A DNA stretch of 64,000 nt from Bifidobacterium reuteri DSM 23975 (GTDB taxonomy: Bacteria > Actinomycetota > Actinomycetes > Actinomycetales > Bifidobacteriaceae), in the NCBI RefSeq assembly GCF_000741695.1, contig NZ_JGZK01000006.1:216506-280505 (forward strand). The letters run 5' to 3'. Below, piece after piece: positions 19,060 to 27,569 of the stretch. Both the position numbers and the translations under genes were made by a program. Under the pieces are notes generated by a model. It had not been told where the DNA came from. It saw nothing but the letters and a program-made list of their open reading frames with translations, and ran no database searches. Positions within the stretch are counted from its first letter, which is position 1; the number at the start of each line of letters is the position of its first letter.

Positions 19060-20316
19060 TTACTGCTTATTCGGGTCGGGTTGGGCGTCGTCGGCTGATG
19101 CATCAGCAGAGTTTGCACCATCCTTCGAGATGCCGCTGCCGCCAGCTGCGTCGGATGACGCCTTGCATTCGCGCAGATACGTCGGGGCGTCATCACCGGA
19201 ATCATTCGATGATTCGCCGTCTGCGGAGGCTGCGCTGCCGTTTGAATCATCGCTGGATGATGTGCCGTTGGAATCGGATTCGGTGGTGTTGGCGCTCCCG
19301 GAGTCGGAGCTCGATGCGTCTTCGGAGGAGCCGCCGTCACCGGAGCCGTTTTCAGTGTCAGATTCGCAGCCATAGCTGGGGTCCACGGCGTCGATAATCG
19401 TATTGACGAGTTGGTTGATCCAGTCGTTCAGCGCGTTGACGTCCTCGGGCATCTGCTCGGAGATGTCCACCACCGGTACGTCTGCGCGGCCAGCGGTGCC
19501 GGTGATCATGTTCGTGGCGTCGCTGGATTCCTGTGTGTTGTTGACGAGCACGTCGGCTTTTCCGTCCTCGAGGAGCTTCTGGAACGATTGCAGGTCGGCT
19601 GGGGCGACTTCGCCGCCTGACGCGGTGGATTGCGTATAGCCTTTCGGTGTGATGTCCTCGAACCCCAGATCGGACATCAGGTAATACGCCACGGGTTCCG
19701 TCGCCGCGTAGGCGACCTTCTTCGTATGGTGTTTGGTGAAATCATCCACCCATTGCTCCAAGGATTGCTCCCCTTGCTTCCATGTCGCCAGCCGCTGTTC
19801 GAAATCCTTCTTCTTGCTTGGAAGGGCCTTGATATACGCCTCGGTGATCGCCTCGGCCATGCCGGTGCGCGCGTCTTTGGAGAACCATAGATGCGGGTTG
19901 TCGCCGTCCGTGGCTCCCACCACCGAAGCCGCGGATACTAGGTTCGAACCTTGTCCCAGAGATTTGGTCGCCCAGGAATCATATCCTGCGCCGTTGGCCA
20001 CCACTACCTGCGCTTTGGACAACTTGGCCACGTCGGAGGTCTTCGGCTCGAAATCATGCGCATCGACGTTGGTGGAATTCACGATGGAGGTGACCTTCAC
20101 GTCATCGCCGCCGAGCTCGGCGGCCAGCGAACCCCACTGGTTGATGGACGACACCACGGTGATCGGTCCTGTCGCCTGTTTGTCGATGTCGGTGGATGAA
20201 TCGCCGGAACCGGGGGCCGCAGACGGTTGCGAACCGCATGCTGCTGCAGCCAACAGCATGACGGCGCTGATGCCTGCTGCCGCGTATCGCGTAAGTCGTG
20301 CGAATCGAGTCCCCAT
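19060..20316 (-). CDS. znuA: zinc-type ABC transporter substrate-binding lipoprotein
   Basis: A 418-residue lipoprotein (ATG at 20316). A signal peptide ends at lipobox LLAAAAC, so the Cys is lipidated. The cluster A-I metal-binding fold follows: VSSINQWGSLAAELGGDDVKV at the start, VDAHDFEPKTSD with a metal His, and NPHLWFSKD with a second. The binding domain ends around DQLVNTIIDAVDPSYG. About 100 further residues are almost all Ser, Asp, Gly, Ala, Asn and Glu, with two Cys that could form a disulfide. This acidic tail is not part of the usual family and may bind cations or act as a spacer. Zn versus Mn is not certain. Confidence 0.87.
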   Translation of the reverse strand: MGTRFARLTRYAAAGISAVMLLAAAACGSQPSAAPGSGDSSTDIDKQATGPITVVSSINQWGSLAAELGGDDVKVTSIVNSTNVDAHDFEPKTSDVAKLSKAQVVVANGAGYDSWATKSLGQGSNLVSAASVVGATDGDNPHLWFSKDARTGMAEAITEAYIKALPSKKKDFEQRLATWKQGEQSLEQWVDDFTKHHTKKVAYAATEPVAYYLMSDLGFEDITPKGYTQSTASGGEVAPADLQSFQKLLEDGKADVLVNNTQESSDATNMITGTAGRADVPVVDISEQMPEDVNALNDWINQLVNTIIDAVDPSYGCESDTENGSGDGGSSEDASSSDSGSANTTESDSNGTSSSDDSNGSAASADGESSNDSGDDAPTYLRECKASSDAAGGSGISKDGANSADASADDAQPDPNKQ

Positions 20317-20363
20317 AACGCGCCTTCTTTTCGTGCGTGGACGATACATGTATGACTTGTTTC

Positions 20364-20380
20364 AACGATAGCCTATCGTT
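20364..20380. promoter_or_regulatory. perfect palindrome in the znuA-folD divergent promoter region
   Basis: AACGATAGCCTATCGTT is a perfect 8-1-8 palindrome 48 bases from the znuA start and 48 bases from the folD start. The TAGCCTA centre resembles DtxR/MntR-type metalloregulator sites. The regulator is not identified. Confidence 0.55.
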
Positions 20381-20427
20381 TCGATACAGTTCATTTATTC
20401 ACCGAAATAATCGTGGAAGGGCTTCAG

Positions 20428-21303
20428 ATGACTATGAGGATCGACGGCAAGAAGGTCGCTGGCGAAATCAAGGCCGATCTTTCGAAGCGTGTCGCGCGAC
20501 TTGCGGCGCAGGGTGTGGTTCCCGGACTCGGCACCGTGCTGGTGGGGGAGGATCCCGGGTCGGTCAAATACGTGGCCGGCAAGCATGCGGATTGTCAGGA
20601 AATCGGTATCCGTTCGGTACGGAAGGACCTGCCGGCCGACGCCGATTTCGATCAGATAGCGGCAGCGGTCAGAGAGCTCAACGCAGACCCGGCGTGCAAC
20701 GGTTTCATTGTTCAGCTTCCACTGCCCAAGGGCATTGATGAGAACGCCATCATCGACATGATCGATCCGGCCAAGGATGCGGACGGCATGCACCCGTACA
20801 ACCTGGGTGAGCTTGTGCTGCATGTCCGCAGCGAAATCACCACGCCGTTGCCCTGCACGCCGCGAGGCGTCATCGAATTGCTGAAGGCCTATGACATCGA
20901 CCTCAATGGCAAGGAGATATGCGTGCTGGGGCGAGGCATCACCATCGGGCGTACCATCGGACTGATGCTGACGCGCAATGCGGTGAACGCCACGGTGACG
21001 CTGTGCCATACCGGTACCAAGGACGTGGTCGACCACATGAGGCGTGCCGATGTGATTGTGGCGGCCATGGGACAGGCCGGTTTTGTGACTCCCGACAAGA
21101 TAAAGGAGGGAGCGGTGCTGGTCGACGTCGGCGTCAGTCGCGTCTTCGACGAGGAAGCCGGTCGATACCGCATCAAGGGCGACGTGGACCCTGCATGCTA
21201 TGAGAAGGCCTCCGCCTACACGCCCAACCCTGGTGGTGTGGGCCCCATGACCCGCGCGATGCTGCTCGCCAACGTGGTGGAAATGGCAGAGCGCTCCCTA
21301 TAG
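20428..21303 (+). CDS. folD: bifunctional methylene-THF dehydrogenase/cyclohydrolase
   Basis: A 291-residue enzyme that interconverts methylene- and formyl-tetrahydrofolate with NADP. The catalytic Tyr-Lys pair is in [12 protein letters not shown] (K52), followed by [11 protein letters not shown], the dinucleotide-binding [14 protein letters not shown] and the family end motif [16 protein letters not shown]. The ATG at 20428 has GAAGGG in front, so the in-frame GTG 15 bases earlier is less likely. 'Ser-Arg' is expected more often than the 'Gly-Ile' after GRG in the nucleotide site, but the region is otherwise normal. It supplies one-carbon units for purines and is transcribed divergently from znuA. 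Confidence 0.95.
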   Translation: MTMRIDGKKVAGEIKADLSKRVARLAAQGVVPGLGTVLVGEDPGSVKYVAGKHADCQEIGIRSVRKDLPADADFDQIAAAVRELNADPACNGFIVQLPLPKGIDENAIIDMIDPAKDADGMHPYNLGELVLHVRSEITTPLPCTPRGVIELLKAYDIDLNGKEICVLGRGITIGRTIGLMLTRNAVNATVTLCHTGTKDVVDHMRRADVIVAAMGQAGFVTPDKIKEGAVLVDVGVSRVFDEEAGRYRIKGDVDPACYEKASAYTPNPGGVGPMTRAMLLANVVEMAERSL

Positions 21304-21329
21304 CTGAGAAATGACCTTGTGCAGGCTGT

Positions 21330-21395
21330 GATGTTCTGTTGCCGGGAGCGCTCCAGGCCGCTCGGGCCAAGCTTTACGCCCGGCAACAGAACATC
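21330..21395. repeat. 17 bp perfect inverted repeat, folD-rpsA gap
   Basis: GATGTTCTGTTGCCGGG (21330-21346) is mirrored exactly at 21379-21395 with a 32-base GC-rich loop that can fold further. No T-run follows. It may end folD transcription or form a structured leader ahead of rpsA. Confidence 0.7.
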
Positions 21396-21558
21396 CCAAC
21401 CTCACGGTCAACGCGCCCAATACTGCGACACGCTTGATACTATCGAGGATTTTTGGCTAGAGATGCCTGTACTCTGAACATTTGTATGTCTGTAAAGGCG
21501 TGCGAATAACTGAATATCGAGTAACTATCCATCCATTCTATGAGAAACCATTAATTAC

Positions 21559-23034
21559 ATGGCAGAGAACAACACTGAAGTCACCAAGGTCGCCATCAAC
21601 GACATCGGCACCGAAGAGGACTTCATCAAGGCAGTCGATTCCACCATCAAGAACTTCGACGATGGTGATCTGGTCGAAGGTACCGTCGTCAAGATCGATC
21701 ACGACGAGGTCCTCCTGGATATCGGCTACAAGACCGAGGGTGTGATTCCCTCCCGCGAACTTTCCATCAAGAAGGACGTTGATCCTGACGAAGTCGTCGA
21801 GGTCGGCGACCAGATTGAGGCCCTTGTCGTCACCAAGGAAGACAAGGAAGGCCGTCTGATTCTTTCTAAGAAGCGTGCTCAGTACGAGCGTGCCTGGGGC
21901 GACATCGAGAAGATCAAGGAAGCTGACGGCGTTGTTGAGGGCACCGTCATCGAAGCCGTCAAGGGCGGCCTCATCGTGGACATCGGTCTGCGTGGCTTCC
22001 TGCCGGCCTCCCTGGTCGAGATGCGTCGCGTCCGTGACCTGTCCCCGTACATCGGTCAGAAGATCAAGGCCAAGATCCTCGAGCTCGACAAGAACCGCAA
22101 CAATGTGGTGCTCTCCCGTCGCCAGTACCTCGAGGAGACCCAGTCCGAAGTTCGCGAGACCTTCCTGTCCCAGCTCAAGAAGGGCCAGATCCGTGAGGGC
22201 GTGGTGTCCTCCATCGTCAACTTCGGCGCATTCGTCGATTTGGGCGGTGTTGACGGCCTGATCCACGTTTCCGAGCTGTCTTGGAAGCACATCGACCACC
22301 CGTCCGAAGTCGTCAAGGTCGGCGACAAGGTCACCGTCGAGGTGCTCGACGTCGATCTCGATCGTGAGCGTATCTCCCTGTCCCTCAAGGCCACTCAGGA
22401 AGACCCGTGGCAGCGCTTCGCACGCACCCACGTTCCTGGCCAGATCGTCAAGGGCAAGGTCACCAAGATCGTCCAGTTCGGTGTCTTCATTTCCGTCGAG
22501 GACGGCATCGAGGGCTTGGTGCACATCTCCGAGCTCGCCAACCGTCACGTCGAGAACCCGGAGACCGTGGTCAAGCCGGGCGAGACCGTGTTTGTCAAGG
22601 TGATCGACGTCGATCTCGATCGTCGCCGCATCTCCCTGTCCCTCAAGCAGGCCAACGACTCCGTCGACCCGGCTTCCGAGGACTTCGATCCGGCCATCTA
22701 CGGCATGCCGGCCGAGTACGACGAGCAGGGCAACTACAAGTACCCTGAAGGCTTCGACCCGAACACCAACGAGTGGATCGCCGGTTACGAGAAGCAGCGC
22801 GAGGAATGGGAATCCCAGTATGCTGCCGCCCACGAGCTCTGGGAGGAGCACAAGGAGTTCGTGGCCAAGGAACTGGCCAACGCTGCCGAGTCCGCTGCCG
22901 CCGACGGTCAGGGCCAGAAGGAAGAGAAGCCGGTCGAGGAGACCTCCAACTACTCTTCCGCCGCTCCGGCCACCGGTACGCTCGCTGATTCCGACCAGCT
23001 CGCCGCCCTGCGCGACCAGCTGCTTGGCAAGTGA
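21559..23034 (+). CDS. rpsA: 30S ribosomal protein S1
   Basis: A 491-residue S1 protein with four S1 RNA-binding repeats: about 35-105, 123-188, 209-277 and 294-364, each with the GxVxxIxxxGxFVxLxGxxGLxHxSE type pattern (FGAFVDLGGVDGLIHVSELSW is the clearest, in the third). The C-terminal 120 residues are acidic and low in complexity (AAHELWEEHKEFVAKELA...). It brings mRNA to the ribosome. Codon choice is strongly biased, as expected for a highly expressed gene. The start has no good Shine-Dalgarno site, a known habit of rpsA leaders. Confidence 0.97.
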   Translation: MAENNTEVTKVAINDIGTEEDFIKAVDSTIKNFDDGDLVEGTVVKIDHDEVLLDIGYKTEGVIPSRELSIKKDVDPDEVVEVGDQIEALVVTKEDKEGRLILSKKRAQYERAWGDIEKIKEADGVVEGTVIEAVKGGLIVDIGLRGFLPASLVEMRRVRDLSPYIGQKIKAKILELDKNRNNVVLSRRQYLEETQSEVRETFLSQLKKGQIREGVVSSIVNFGAFVDLGGVDGLIHVSELSWKHIDHPSEVVKVGDKVTVEVLDVDLDRERISLSLKATQEDPWQRFARTHVPGQIVKGKVTKIVQFGVFISVEDGIEGLVHISELANRHVENPETVVKPGETVFVKVIDVDLDRRRISLSLKQANDSVDPASEDFDPAIYGMPAEYDEQGNYKYPEGFDPNTNEWIAGYEKQREEWESQYAAAHELWEEHKEFVAKELANAAESAAADGQGQKEEKPVEETSNYSSAAPATGTLADSDQLAALRDQLLGK

Positions 23035-23078
23035 GTTCGCTTTACAGCAAGGCTGCTAGCGCCTAGCTCATAAGGAAG

Positions 23079-23105
23079 CCCGACCCATAGTGGTCGGGTT
23101 TTCTT
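23079..23105 (+). terminator. rpsA terminator
   Basis: CCCGACC (23079-23085) and GGTCGGG (23092-23098) form a stem with a 6-base loop followed by TTTTCTT. It is a standard intrinsic terminator 45 bases after rpsA. Confidence 0.92.
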
Positions 23106-23227
23106 GTATGTGCCCGCTCGCACGTCCCACACGTTTGGCTGCAGGAGCCTTCACACTTCTCATGCGCATGGATGTTTCACCGTGCATGGATTCTCCCATC
23201 GTGGCCCCGGAATAGTGCATCGCGTAT

Positions 23228-23233
23228 TAGCAT
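23228..23233 (+). promoter_or_regulatory. -10-like TAGCAT just before coaE (leaderless candidate)
   Basis: TAGCAT ends 7 bases before the coaE ATG and no purine-rich ribosome site lies between. A transcript from here would begin at or next to the ATG. Confidence 0.45.
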
Positions 23234-23240
23234 AGCGTCT

Positions 23241-23861
23241 ATGAGAATAGGATTGACTGGTGGCATCGCGGCGGGCAAAAGCACCGTGGCCGCGAGGCTG
23301 AGCGAACTGGGTGCATTGCTTATCGACTACGATGCGCTGGCCCATGACGTGGTCAGACCAGGGGGAGTGGCATTGCCTCGTATCGAGGTGGAGTTCGGTT
23401 CGGCTGTTTTGAACGCGGACGGCACTTTGAACCGTTCCTGGATGGCTGACCATGTGTTCGGCAAGGATGCTCAGCCGGATGCCCGCGCTCGTCTGGACGC
23501 CATCGAGCATCCCCTGATTTATGCTGAAGCCTCGCTTGCCGAACAGCTGCACCCAGAGGCGCGAATTATCGTGCATGATGTGCCGTTGCTCGCAGAGGTG
23601 ATCGACACCATTCCGTTCAGCTTCGACCACATCATCACCGTGGAAGCGCCGGTCTGTCTGCGCCTTGAACGTATGACCGAGGAACGAGGCATGAGCCTAG
23701 AACAGGCAGAGGCGCGCATCCGTCACCAGTCCAGTGAGGAAGAGCGACGTGCGATCGCGGACATCGTCATCGACTCCGTCCAGCCGATGGCAAGGATGAT
23801 GGATCAGGTCAATGAGGTATATCAAGGTTTCCTTGCAGAATTGGATGGAGCGGCTGCATAG
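23241..23861 (+). CDS. coaE: dephospho-CoA kinase
   Basis: A 206-residue kinase for the last step of coenzyme A synthesis. The ATG at 23241 puts the P-loop GLTGGIAAGKST at 4-15. DYDALAHDVVRPGG is the CoA-binding region, VHDVPLLAE the catalytic centre, and RLERMTEERGMSLEQAEARI the lid. Length fits the short actinobacterial/bacterial form with no fused UPF0157 domain. No Shine-Dalgarno site is seen before the ATG. uvrB lies 73 bases downstream on the same strand, an arrangement found in many Actinobacteria. Confidence 0.95.
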   Translation: MRIGLTGGIAAGKSTVAARLSELGALLIDYDALAHDVVRPGGVALPRIEVEFGSAVLNADGTLNRSWMADHVFGKDAQPDARARLDAIEHPLIYAEASLAEQLHPEARIIVHDVPLLAEVIDTIPFSFDHIITVEAPVCLRLERMTEERGMSLEQAEARIRHQSSEEERRAIADIVIDSVQPMARMMDQVNEVYQGFLAELDGAAA

Positions 23862-23920
23862 CCCCTTGTCGATCTTGACTGTCGGACGGTGTCGAATAGT
23901 CGCCGATGCGCATGCTTGCG

Positions 23921-23926
23921 TATGAT
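23921..23926 (+). promoter_or_regulatory. -10-like TATGAT just before uvrB (leaderless candidate)
   Basis: TATGAT ends 8 bases before the uvrB ATG with no ribosome site between, so the message may start at the ATG. Confidence 0.5.
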
Positions 23927-23934
23927 ATGGCCTC

Positions 23935-26046
23935 ATGGGATTCAATATCGAGCGTGCCGACAGGCCTTTCGTCGTCAAATCACCCTACAAGCCCGCAGGC
24001 GATCAGCCCCAAGCCATCGAGGAATTGGCTGAGCGCATTGAAAACGGTGAGAACGACGTCGTGCTCATGGGCGCCACCGGTACCGGCAAGACCGCCACGA
24101 CCGCATGGCTGATTGAGCGACTGCAACGCCCGACCCTTATCATCGAGCCGAACAAGACGCTCGCCGCCCAGCTATGCGCGGAGTTCCGTGAGCTTATGCC
24201 GGACAACGCAGTCAGCTATTTCGTCTCCTACTACGATTATTACCAGCCGGAAGCCTATATTCCCCAGACCGATACCTACATTGAAAAGGACTCCAACATC
24301 AATGATGATGTGGAACGCCTGCGTCATCAGGCCACTGCGAACCTGCTGACCCGCCGTGACTGCGTGGTGGTGGCCACGGTTTCCTGCATCTATGGCCTTG
24401 GTACGCCCGAGGAATATGCCGGGCGCATGCTGCTGCTCAAGGTCGGGCAGGAGATCAATCGCGATGATCTGCTGCGCAGATTCGTCGCCATGCAATACAA
24501 GCGTAACGACATTGCGTTCACGCGTGGCACCTTCCGTGTGCGAGGTGATACCGTCGAGATCATCCCTGTCTATGAGGAGCTGGCGGTCCGCATCGAATTC
24601 TTCGGCGATGAGATCGACCGCATCTCCACGCTGCACCCCCTGACCGGCGATGAGATAGCCGAAGAACAGGAAGTGCACATCTTCCCGGCATCCCACTATG
24701 TCGCAGGACCGGAACGCATGGAGCGTGCGCTGAAGACCATCCGTGAGGAACTGGATGAGCGTCTGGCCGAACTGCACAAGCAGGGCAAGGAACTGGAGGC
24801 GCAGCGTCTCAACATGCGCACTACGTATGACCTGGAAATGCTGACACAGGTGGGCGTCTGTTCGGGAGTAGAAAACTACTCAAGACATTTCGACGGGCGC
24901 GCCCCGGGCACGCCGCCGCATACCCTGCTGGATTTCTTCCCCGATGATTTCCTGCTGGTCATCGACGAATCCCATGTCACCGTCCCGCAGATTGGAGCGA
25001 TGTACGAAGGGGATGCGTCACGTAAACGCACGCTGGTGGAACATGGGTTCCGCTTGCCTTCGGCCATGGACAACCGGCCTCTGAAATGGCCGGAATTCCT
25101 CGATCGCGTCGGTCAGACGGTCTATCTGTCGGCGACGCCCGGTGATTATGAGCTCGGGCTTTCCGATGGCGTGGTGGAACAGATCATCCGTCCGACCGGA
25201 TTGCTGGATCCCAAGATCGATGTGCGCCCAGTGGAAGGACAGATCGACGATCTGCTGGCGGAGATCAAGGACCGCGTGGCGAGGAACGAGCGCGCCCTGG
25301 TCACCACCCTGACCAAGAAAATGGCCGAGGACCTGACAGATTACCTATTGGAACGCGGCATCAAAGTGGAGTATCTGCATTCGGACGTCGATACTCTGCG
25401 CCGCGTGGAGCTGCTGCGCATGCTGCGCGAAGGCAAGATCGATGTCATCGTCGGCATCAACTTGCTGAGGGAGGGCCTCGACCTGCCCGAGGTCTCGTTG
25501 GTGGCGATTCTGGATGCCGACAAGGAAGGGTTCCTGCGTTCCTACCGTTCCCTGATTCAGACCATAGGACGTGCCGCGCGTAACGTATCCGGCACCGTGA
25601 TCATGTACGCCGACGAGACCACCGACGCCATGCGCAAGGCCATTGACGAAACCGACCGTCGTCGTGCCAAGCAGATCGCCTACAACAAGGCTCACGGCAT
25701 CGATCCGAAGCCGCTGATCAAGAAGATCAGTGATGTCAACGACATGCTCGCCAAAGAGGATGTGGATACGCAGACGCTGCTTGAAGGCGGGTACCGCAAT
25801 GCCGGCAAGGCAGGCAATACGCATCTCGGTGTGCCGACCATGAATGCCGAAGAGGCGGATAAGCGGCATGAGGAGATCCTCAAGGCCGGATTGCCGGCCC
25901 AGGATCTTGCCGATTTGATTCGCCAGCTTTCCGAACAGATGCACACCGCCGCCGAACAGCTGCAGTTCGAGCTCGCCGCGCGCCTGCGCGATGAGATCCG
26001 CGACCTCAAAAAGGAACTGCGTCAGATGACGGAGGCGAATAAGTGA
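23935..26046 (+). CDS. uvrB: excinuclease ABC subunit B
   Basis: A 703-residue DNA repair helicase-like protein. It has Walker A GATGTGKT near 41-48, the damage-gripping beta-hairpin region around [20 protein letters not shown], helicase motif VIDESHV, and motifs V/VI in [19 protein letters not shown] and QTIGRAARN. The C-terminal UVR domain for UvrC contact begins about residue 660. Full length. Its last codons (EANK and stop) are re-created twice downstream by repeats at 26096 and 26257, described separately. Confidence 0.97.
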   Translation: MGFNIERADRPFVVKSPYKPAGDQPQAIEELAERIENGENDVVLMGATGTGKTATTAWLIERLQRPTLIIEPNKTLAAQLCAEFRELMPDNAVSYFVSYYDYYQPEAYIPQTDTYIEKDSNINDDVERLRHQATANLLTRRDCVVVATVSCIYGLGTPEEYAGRMLLLKVGQEINRDDLLRRFVAMQYKRNDIAFTRGTFRVRGDTVEIIPVYEELAVRIEFFGDEIDRISTLHPLTGDEIAEEQEVHIFPASHYVAGPERMERALKTIREELDERLAELHKQGKELEAQRLNMRTTYDLEMLTQVGVCSGVENYSRHFDGRAPGTPPHTLLDFFPDDFLLVIDESHVTVPQIGAMYEGDASRKRTLVEHGFRLPSAMDNRPLKWPEFLDRVGQTVYLSATPGDYELGLSDGVVEQIIRPTGLLDPKIDVRPVEGQIDDLLAEIKDRVARNERALVTTLTKKMAEDLTDYLLERGIKVEYLHSDVDTLRRVELLRMLREGKIDVIVGINLLREGLDLPEVSLVAILDADKEGFLRSYRSLIQTIGRAARNVSGTVIMYADETTDAMRKAIDETDRRRAKQIAYNKAHGIDPKPLIKKISDVNDMLAKEDVDTQTLLEGGYRNAGKAGNTHLGVPTMNAEEADKRHEEILKAGLPAQDLADLIRQLSEQMHTAAEQLQFELAARLRDEIRDLKKELRQMTEANK

Positions 26047-26054
26047 GCCTCCGT
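26030..26054 (+). repeat. uvrB-end repeat, copy 1
   Basis: A 25-base unit spanning the last uvrB codons and stop. It is also found at 26096-26120 and 26257-26281. The unit holds its own short inverted repeat GGAGGC/GCCTCC around the stop codon. Confidence 0.85.
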
Positions 26055-26065
26055 AGCAGCGAGCA

Positions 26066-26122
26066 GCGGTAGCGTCGCGAGCGTCGCACGAGTTGCGGAG
26101 GCGAATAAGTGAGCCTCCGTGG
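26066..26122 (+). repeat. 57 bp direct repeat, copy A
   Basis: Identical over 57 bases to 26227-26283. Its second half contains the 25-base uvrB-end unit. The copies are 161 bases apart. Confidence 0.92.
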
Positions 26123-26135
26123 CTGAGCCGTGAAG

Positions 26136-26155
26136 AAAACGCCAGAGGCGTTTTT
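26136..26155 (+). terminator. intrinsic terminator after uvrB
   Basis: AAAACGCC (26136-26143) and GGCGTTTT (26147-26154) form a stem with a 3-base loop and a T-run, so it could act in both directions. Confidence 0.75.
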
Positions 26156-26226
26156 AGGCGAAGGCGAACGACAGTGAGCTGATGTATGGTCAACCGAAGG
26201 TTGGCGTTATTTGCGGGGCGTGAGCG

Positions 26227-26283
26227 GCGGTAGCGTCGCGAGCGTCGCACGAGTTGCGGAGGCGAATAAGTGAGCCTCCGTGG
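26227..26283 (+). repeat. 57 bp direct repeat, copy B
   Basis: Second exact copy of the repeat at 26066-26122, including the uvrB-end unit at 26257-26281. Confidence 0.92.
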
Positions 26284-26326
26284 CAGTTGACCTCCCACAT
26301 CCTGTTTGTTGATTTCAATTACAAGG

Positions 26327-26360
26327 TGGAGGATGGAGATACACACATCTCCATCCTCCA
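26327..26360. terminator. strong hairpin upstream of terC
   Basis: TGGAGGATGGAGAT and ATCTCCATCCTCCA form a perfect 14 bp stem with a 6-base loop. There is no T-run, so it may be a terminator or part of the terC leader. Confidence 0.6.
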
Positions 26361-26417
26361 TTGGACAGTGGTAGTGGAATGGCGGGCCGTCACCATAATG
26401 GTTTAGTGTAGTGAATC

Positions 26418-27404
26418 ATGGCAGAAACCCCTCTTGCATTTGAAATCGCCACTTTTGTGGTGCTCGCGCTGTTCTTCATCGTCGACCTGTTCGTCATCGG
26501 CAGGCGACCGCATGTGCCTTCCACCAAGGAGTGTGTGCAGCATATCGCATTCTTCGTGGTCATGGCACTGATCTTCGGCGGTTGCATCTGGTATTTCGCC
26601 GGATCGAAGCCCGCCATCGAGTTCTATTCGGGATGGCTGACCGAATACTCGCTGTCCATCGACAACCTGTTCGTGTTCGTCATCATCATGTCGAACTTCG
26701 CGGTGCCGAAGAAGATTCAGAAATACGTGCTCTCCGTCGGTATCACCATTGCGCTGATCTTCCGTGGACTGTTCATTATCATCGGTGCCGCGCTGATCTC
26801 CCGGTTCACATGGGTGTTCTTCATTTTCGGTGCATTCCTTATCTACACTGCAATCAAGCTGGTAGTCGGCGGCGATGAAGATGAGGAGTATCACGAGAAC
26901 GGACTCATCCGTGCCCTGCGCAAGGTCATCAAGATCACCGATGAATACGACGGAGAGAAGCTCCGTACCACCCGTAATGGCGTCCGTTATTGGACTCCGA
27001 TGCTGATTGTATTCCTGACCATCGGTACCACCGACGTGATGTTCGCATTCGATTCCATCCCCGCCATCTTCGGTCTTACCAAAGACCCGTTCCTGGTGTT
27101 CACGTCGAACGTGTTCGCATTGCTTGGTCTGCAGCAACTCTATTTCCTGCTTGGCGCGTTGCTGGACAAGCTGGTCTACCTGCCCATGGGCCTCTCGATC
27201 GTGCTCGGGTTCATCGGCGTCAAGCTGGTGATGGAGGCGCTGCATGGCAACACCTTGCCGTTCATCAACGGGGGAGAGGGCGTGCATTGGGTGCCTGAGG
27301 TCCCGACGTGGCTCTCGCTGGCGGTGATTGTGGTGGCAATCGGTGGATCGGCGATTGCGTCCGTGCTCAAGATGAAGGGTATGGAAAAGACCGAAAAGGC
27401 CTGA
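26418..27404 (+). CDS. TerC-family integral membrane protein
   Basis: A 328-residue membrane protein with about eight helices. The TerC pattern is clear: SLSIDNLFVFVIIMSNFAVP near 76-95 with an Asp inside a helix, LIYTAIKLV, and a second half with TTDVMFAFDSIPAIFGLTKDPFLVFTSNVFALLGL, again placing Asp residues within the membrane. TerC proteins are linked to tellurite resistance and, in several bacteria, to manganese export or to metal loading of secreted proteins. The transported ion is not fixed by sequence. Ribosome site is weak. Confidence 0.92.
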   Translation: MAETPLAFEIATFVVLALFFIVDLFVIGRRPHVPSTKECVQHIAFFVVMALIFGGCIWYFAGSKPAIEFYSGWLTEYSLSIDNLFVFVIIMSNFAVPKKIQKYVLSVGITIALIFRGLFIIIGAALISRFTWVFFIFGAFLIYTAIKLVVGGDEDEEYHENGLIRALRKVIKITDEYDGEKLRTTRNGVRYWTPMLIVFLTIGTTDVMFAFDSIPAIFGLTKDPFLVFTSNVFALLGLQQLYFLLGALLDKLVYLPMGLSIVLGFIGVKLVMEALHGNTLPFINGGEGVHWVPEVPTWLSLAVIVVAIGGSAIASVLKMKGMEKTEKA

Positions 27405-27448
27405 GTTCATGAGGAATTCAATCTGAAGAAACCCAATGGCCACAACAA

Positions 27449-27462
27449 TGTGAGCGCTCACA
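27449..27462. promoter_or_regulatory. LacI-family operator upstream of pyk (AraQ-like)
   Basis: TGTGAGCGCTCACA is a perfect 14 bp palindrome with the central CG typical of LacI-family sites. It matches the motif described for AraQ, a global regulator of central carbon genes in bifidobacteria. The regulator gene is not in the window. Confidence 0.75.
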
Positions 27463-27480
27463 ACACACCGGCGAAAAAAT

Positions 27481-27510
27481 TTGTCTTGCGTCGGTGAGCG
27501 CTAGTAGACT
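27481..27510 (+). promoter_or_regulatory. pyk: pyk promoter with second operator half-site
   Basis: TTGTCT (27481-27486) and TAGACT (27505-27510) are 18 bases apart. Between them lies GGTGAGCGCTAGT, an imperfect copy of the upstream palindrome, so a repressor bound here would cover the promoter. Confidence 0.6.
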
Positions 27511-27569
27511 GAAACACGGCAAGTGAGGCTTTCCGCCTCGAACCACAAGAAAAGGATAGGCAGGCATTC

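Larger units (their letters stand above)
26047..26417. other. uvrB-terC gap with repeats and hairpins, no gene
   Basis: This 371-base gap holds no credible gene. It contains two copies of a 57 bp direct repeat, a T-tailed hairpin, and a 14 bp stem hairpin, all listed separately. Read in the uvrB frame style, the repeat would encode a Ser/Val/Ala/Arg-rich peptide ending EANK and a stop. Confidence 0.8.

Noticed and set aside
26047..26300. Possible CRISPR-like array in the uvrB-terC gap
   Set aside because: Only two or three repeat copies with unequal spacing (66 and 161 bases), one overlapping the uvrB end, and no cas genes.
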